Source of the DNA: Flexistipes sp041694215
Lineage (GTDB): Bacteria; Chrysiogenota; Deferribacteres; Deferribacterales; Flexistipitaceae
Reading direction: 5' to 3'
DNA: 8,804 nucleotides
Assembly: GCA_041694215.1 (NCBI GenBank)
Contig: JASMTO010000254.1
Span: 1-8,804, forward strand
A program made the translations under genes and the position numbers. Of the stretch, positions 6,366 through 8,804 are shown piece by piece (position 1 is the first letter of the stretch; every line of letters begins with the position of its first letter). The notes under the pieces were generated by a model. That model was not told the origin of the DNA. It saw nothing but the letters and a program-made list of their open reading frames with translations, and did no database searches.

Positions 6366-6394
6366 TTTTTGCTTACATAAATAAAATCTATACT
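6366..6394 (+). promoter_or_regulatory. Candidate promoter for the plus-strand gene pair
   Basis: TATACT at 6389-6394 matches 5 of 6 bases of the -10 consensus. The only sequence at a 17-nt distance is TTTTTG (6366-6371), a poor -35. Transcription would begin near 6401, after the TTG at 6394, which favours ATG 6451 as the first start codon. Weak evidence in an AT-rich stretch. Confidence 0.25.
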
Positions 6395-6450
6395 TGAATA
6401 AATTATTTCGTGAGTATATTTTATTAAAAAATCCAAGCAGGGCAGCTCTT

Positions 6451-7134
6451 ATGAACTATATAGAAATTGAAAACAAGTATCTGACATATCTAAAACTGTT
6501 TGATGGTATAGATATTCAGTGCAGTGATAATTCTGTGGCATGCGATCTTTCTTTCAATGATTTCATAACGGCAAGGCATTTGGCTGATAAAGCATGTTTT
6601 AGTAAGGTATATGCTGTTTCAAAAACAGAAATTTTAAATAATAGCAAAATCACTACTGTAACATATCAATATAATCTTGCGCATACTATTTCTATGTTAA
6701 AATGTGATTTTTTACTGTCTGTTGGCGGTGTATATAATTTTCAGCCTCTTTATGATGTTGTTCACGGTATGTATAAGGCTCTTAATGCTGGCGGAAAGTT
6801 CTTTTTTATTGTGTATCCTGATGTTTACGACGATTCCGGTAGGGATGTATTACACGGCTTAAGCTTGTCTTCTGAAATTCCTATTAGTGAAAAACTGAGA
6901 AGATGGACATCTTCATTACTTAACTCTCTTACACATATTTTTTCGAATATCAGTAAGGATTATATTTTACAGAATGTTTCTTATGATGAGATAAAAGATT
7001 TGTTTGCCTCAGAAAATTTTAAAAAATATTTATTTAAAAATAATAACGAATATGTAAGGTTTTTTAGACCGTTAGAAAAATCCAGAAGAAAATATTGTTT
7101 GGCTTGGAACGTTGTTAAGGGAATTAAACTATGA
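6451..7134 (+). CDS. Class I methyltransferase-like protein, SAM motif degenerate
   Basis: From ATG 6451 the protein has 227 residues. The middle resembles the second half of a class I SAM-dependent methyltransferase: CDFLLSVGGVYNF (strand 4), then a helix and ALNAGGKFFFIVYP, the typical 'LxxGGxxxx' strand 5. A segment FSKVYAVSKTE could be strand 2. The glycine-rich SAM loop, normally D-x-G-x-G-x-G, is not recognisable; the nearest candidate is IDIQCSDNS, with the glycines gone. Catalytic activity is therefore doubtful, and no substrate can be named. The start is a choice: ATG 6451 has AGGG at 6439-6442 with an 8-nt spacer, while the in-frame TTG at 6394 would add 19 residues (ending KNPSRAAL, which look protein-like) but has no ribosome site. 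The gene precedes ridA by 31 nt on the same strand, so the two are probably cotranscribed. Confidence 0.7.
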   Translation: MNYIEIENKYLTYLKLFDGIDIQCSDNSVACDLSFNDFITARHLADKACFSKVYAVSKTEILNNSKITTVTYQYNLAHTISMLKCDFLLSVGGVYNFQPLYDVVHGMYKALNAGGKFFFIVYPDVYDDSGRDVLHGLSLSSEIPISEKLRRWTSSLLNSLTHIFSNISKDYILQNVSYDEIKDLFASENFKKYLFKNNNEYVRFFRPLEKSRRKYCLAWNVVKGIKL

Positions 7135-7165
7135 TAATAGAAAGTACTGTTTTTAGAAGGTGTGT

Positions 7166-7540
7166 ATGAAATACATAAATACTGATAGAGCTCCGAAAGC
7201 GATTGGAGCATACTCTCAAGGTATTAAAGTTGGCAATATACTTTTTGTATCAGGGCAAATTCCTTTGAATCCTGATACAGGTGAGATCATTGATACCGGA
7301 ATAAAAAATCAAGTAAAAAGATGTCTTTTTAATGTAATGGGTATAGTTGAATCTGCTGGCTATAGTAAGCTGGATATTGCAAAAGTAACCATATACACTA
7401 CAGATATGGATAAATTTGCAGAAATTAATGACGAATATGCTCAGTTTTTTGGAGACCACAAACCTGCAAGAGCTGTAATTGGGGTCAGTGAATTGCCCAA
7501 AGGCGCTAATGTGGAAATTGAGGCGGTTTGCGTTAACTGA
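7166..7540 (+). CDS. ridA: RidA family enamine/imine deaminase
   Basis: RidA hydrolyses reactive enamine/imine intermediates (such as 2-aminoacrylate made by PLP enzymes) to the keto acid and ammonia. It is a cytoplasmic homotrimer. The 124-residue protein has normal length and the expected motifs: IGAYSQG (13-19), LFVSGQIPLNPDTGEI (26-41), KPARAVIGVSELPKGANVEIEA (99-120, with substrate-binding Arg102 and the conserved Glu117). I chose ATG 7166, which has AAGG (7157-7160) 5 nt upstream. A GTG at 7160 would put the ribosome site over the start codon itself. It lies 31 nt after the methyltransferase-like gene and converges on serA with 7 nt between stop codons. A link to serine metabolism through 2-aminoacrylate is plausible but convergence is not proof. 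Confidence 0.95.
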   Translation: MKYINTDRAPKAIGAYSQGIKVGNILFVSGQIPLNPDTGEIIDTGIKNQVKRCLFNVMGIVESAGYSKLDIAKVTIYTTDMDKFAEINDEYAQFFGDHKPARAVIGVSELPKGANVEIEAVCVN

Positions 7541-7560
7541 CCTAATGTCAGATTTCCACA
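7510..7560. repeat. Nested inverted repeats across the ridA/serA tail-to-tail junction
   Basis: The outer arms TGTGGAAAT (7510-7518) and ATTTCCACA (7552-7560) are perfect 9-bp complements. An inner CTGAC (7537-7541)/GTCAG (7547-7551) stem with a 5-nt loop contains both stop codons. The outer arms arise because both proteins end with a Val-Glu-Ile coding stretch. It could fold in either transcript as a bidirectional end signal, but there is no T tract on either side, so a classic intrinsic terminator is not supported. Confidence 0.5.
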
Positions 7561-8804
7561 ATCTTGGCTTCTATCATACCTTCTATACGTTTTATTTCAT
7601 CAAGAATGTCATTGTTTATTTTATTGTCCACCAGGACAAAAGCTATTGCCTGCCCGCCTGATTGTCTTGAAAGGGCAAAATCACCGATATTTATTTTGTG
7701 ATTTCCAAGTATTGTACCTACTTTACCTATAACACCAGGCCTATCGTAATTACGGAAATATATGTATGTCCCGTAAGGCTCAATATCAATATGGAAATCA
7801 TCGATAAAGGTTACTCTACCTTCTTTGTTATTAAATACTGTGCCCCCGATAACTTTGTGTTCTTTATCGGTTTTTATTTCCAGCACAACCAGGTCGCTGT
7901 AATTTTCATAGTAGCTAAGTTTTGATTCTGAAACATAAATGTTTCTATCTTTAGCAAAATAGGGCGCATTTATATACGATACACTTTCCACCAGGCTGAC
8001 TTCTAAAAAACCTTTTAATGCAGCAATAGTATAAGGTTGATAGCTGAATGGTGTATCAAATGTTTTTTCACAAATATCTTTTTCAAAATTTTTCCCCACT
8101 AATTTAATATTAAGCTCTTGAGCACGTCCTTTGGTAATTTGGGCAGCAAGTTTTCCCATTTTTTCCACCGTATTGAAATATAGCTGAAGTTCTTCCGGGA
8201 GTTGAGATTTCATGAATGGGATATTCACTGCATTAATGTAAGATTTTCCTTTTAGTGCATTTATTACTTGTTCTGCAATGATTACAGCAACGCCCTTCTG
8301 ACCTTCTACAGTATTAGCTCCTATATGCGGGGTTACGAACACGTTGTCAAGTTCGAGGAGTTTGTTATTTGTCGCAGGTTCTTTTTCAAATACATCTATA
8401 CCTACAGCAAAGATTTTTTTGCTTTTGGCATTTTCGTAAAGATCTTGTTCATTTACTATTCCGCCTCTGGCACAGTTTATCAGAATGACATTATCTTTCA
8501 TCAGACTGAAATGTTTTCCATGTATCATATTATATGTTTCTTTTGTAAGAGGCGTATGAAAGGTAATAACATCGGATTCCGCCAACAGTTTTTCTATGTC
8601 ATCATAAAGCTTGACATTTAGAGAATCTGCCTTTTCTTTTTTAATATATGGATCAAAAGCAATAATTTTCATTCCAAAGCTTTTAGCTCTTAAGGCAACA
8701 TTGCTTCCTATTCTTCCAAGTCCTACTATTCCCAGCGTTTTATTGTAAAGCTGGATGCCCATAAATTTTTTTCTGTTCCATTCGCCCTTTTTAAGGGATT
8801 CGTT
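7548..8804 (-). CDS. serA: D-3-phosphoglycerate dehydrogenase, N-terminus beyond window
   Basis: The enzyme oxidises 3-phosphoglycerate to 3-phosphohydroxypyruvate with NAD, the first step of serine synthesis. The frame is open from the window edge: 418 residues beginning NESLKKGEWNRKKFMG, a known internal SerA stretch, so roughly the first 110-120 residues are outside. A methionine at 8762 is internal and not the start. Visible features are the NAD-binding GLGRIG, CARGGIVNE with the catalytic arginine, DVFEKEP with the catalytic glutamate, and TPHIGANT with the catalytic histidine. These are followed by the long intervening (ASB) domain and a C-terminal ACT domain (YFRNYDRPGVIGKVGTILG). This is the long type I form, usually able to sense serine through the ACT domain; feedback control here is inferred. 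It converges with ridA. Confidence 0.96.
   Translation of the reverse strand, partial: NESLKKGEWNRKKFMGIQLYNKTLGIVGLGRIGSNVALRAKSFGMKIIAFDPYIKKEKADSLNVKLYDDIEKLLAESDVITFHTPLTKETYNMIHGKHFSLMKDNVILINCARGGIVNEQDLYENAKSKKIFAVGIDVFEKEPATNNKLLELDNVFVTPHIGANTVEGQKGVAVIIAEQVINALKGKSYINAVNIPFMKSQLPEELQLYFNTVEKMGKLAAQITKGRAQELNIKLVGKNFEKDICEKTFDTPFSYQPYTIAALKGFLEVSLVESVSYINAPYFAKDRNIYVSESKLSYYENYSDLVVLEIKTDKEHKVIGGTVFNNKEGRVTFIDDFHIDIEPYGTYIYFRNYDRPGVIGKVGTILGNHKINIGDFALSRQSGGQAIAFVLVDNKINNDILDEIKRIEGMIEAKIVEI

Larger units (their letters stand above)
5947..6450. other. Divergent intergenic region filled with short-period repeats
   Basis: About 500 bp separate the divergent operons. The left 75 bp hold the minus-operon ribosome site and promoter. 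From 6021 to 6360 nearly all the sequence is degenerate tandem repeats of several unrelated families (annotated separately). The rest up to 6450 is AT-rich and probably holds the promoter of the plus-strand pair. I see no credible protein, tRNA or other structured RNA here. Sequence at 6220-6260 is not clearly periodic, though the heptamer AGTGCTA of the first array recurs once at 6246-6252. Confidence 0.8.

Noticed and set aside
6200..6436. Minus-strand open frame of 78 codons rich in Leu/Ile/Val/Tyr
   Set aside because: It is produced by the 10-bp repeat array read in one frame, with repeating residues and no family resemblance.
6394..6450. TTG start at 6394 giving a longer methyltransferase-like protein
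   Set aside because: There is no ribosome site upstream and a candidate -10 element overlaps it. ATG 6451 has AGGG at good spacing. The upstream residues look coding-like, so this remains an open alternative.
7250..7561. Minus-strand 103-codon open frame opposite ridA
   Set aside because: It is antisense to the conserved ridA coding sequence and has no family features.

Overview
The window is low-GC bacterial DNA with very tight gene packing. The lipoprotein signal on ApbE and the radical-SAM, maf and serA gene types suit an anaerobic or microaerophilic bacterium. A member of the Deferribacterota (Flexistipes/Deferribacter-like) is my best guess, but no rRNA or other marker is present and the assignment is tentative.

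Layout. (1) Positions 1-5946 hold one long minus-strand operon, read right to left. Its order is a long-chain polyprenyl diphosphate synthase, an AmmeMemoRadiSam-type radical SAM enzyme (AmrS), a lipoprotein FAD:protein FMN transferase (ApbE), a NusG-domain-II membrane-anchored protein, a Gx-transporter/'heptaprenyl diphosphate synthase component I' membrane protein, Maf nucleotide pyrophosphatase, a broken AMP-dependent acyl-CoA synthetase, and the first 20 codons of an ABC transporter ATPase. Genes overlap by 1-17 nt or are separated by 14 nt, apart from the last junction (58 nt). A near-consensus promoter and a perfect AGGAGG ribosome site precede the first gene. (2) Positions 5947-6450 form a divergent intergenic region of about 500 bp. 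It holds at least four unrelated short-period repeat families (7, 9-10/28, 7 and 10 bp), including a perfect intramolecular G-quadruplex motif. (3) Positions 6451-7540 carry a plus-strand pair: a degenerate methyltransferase-like protein and RidA. (4) Positions 7548-8804 carry a minus-strand serA (D-3-phosphoglycerate dehydrogenase), convergent with ridA and cut by the window end.

How they fit together. The set polyprenyl synthase + ApbE + NusG-II protein + Gx-transporter resembles the DmkB / FmnB / EetA / EetB components of the flavin-based extracellular electron transfer locus described in Listeria. I infer an envelope redox module that makes a quinone tail and attaches FMN to an exported protein. 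No flavinylation acceptor lies in the window. The inserted AmrS gene, the disrupted acyl-CoA synthetase, and the repeat mosaic with its G-quadruplex motif are the items most worth a second look.
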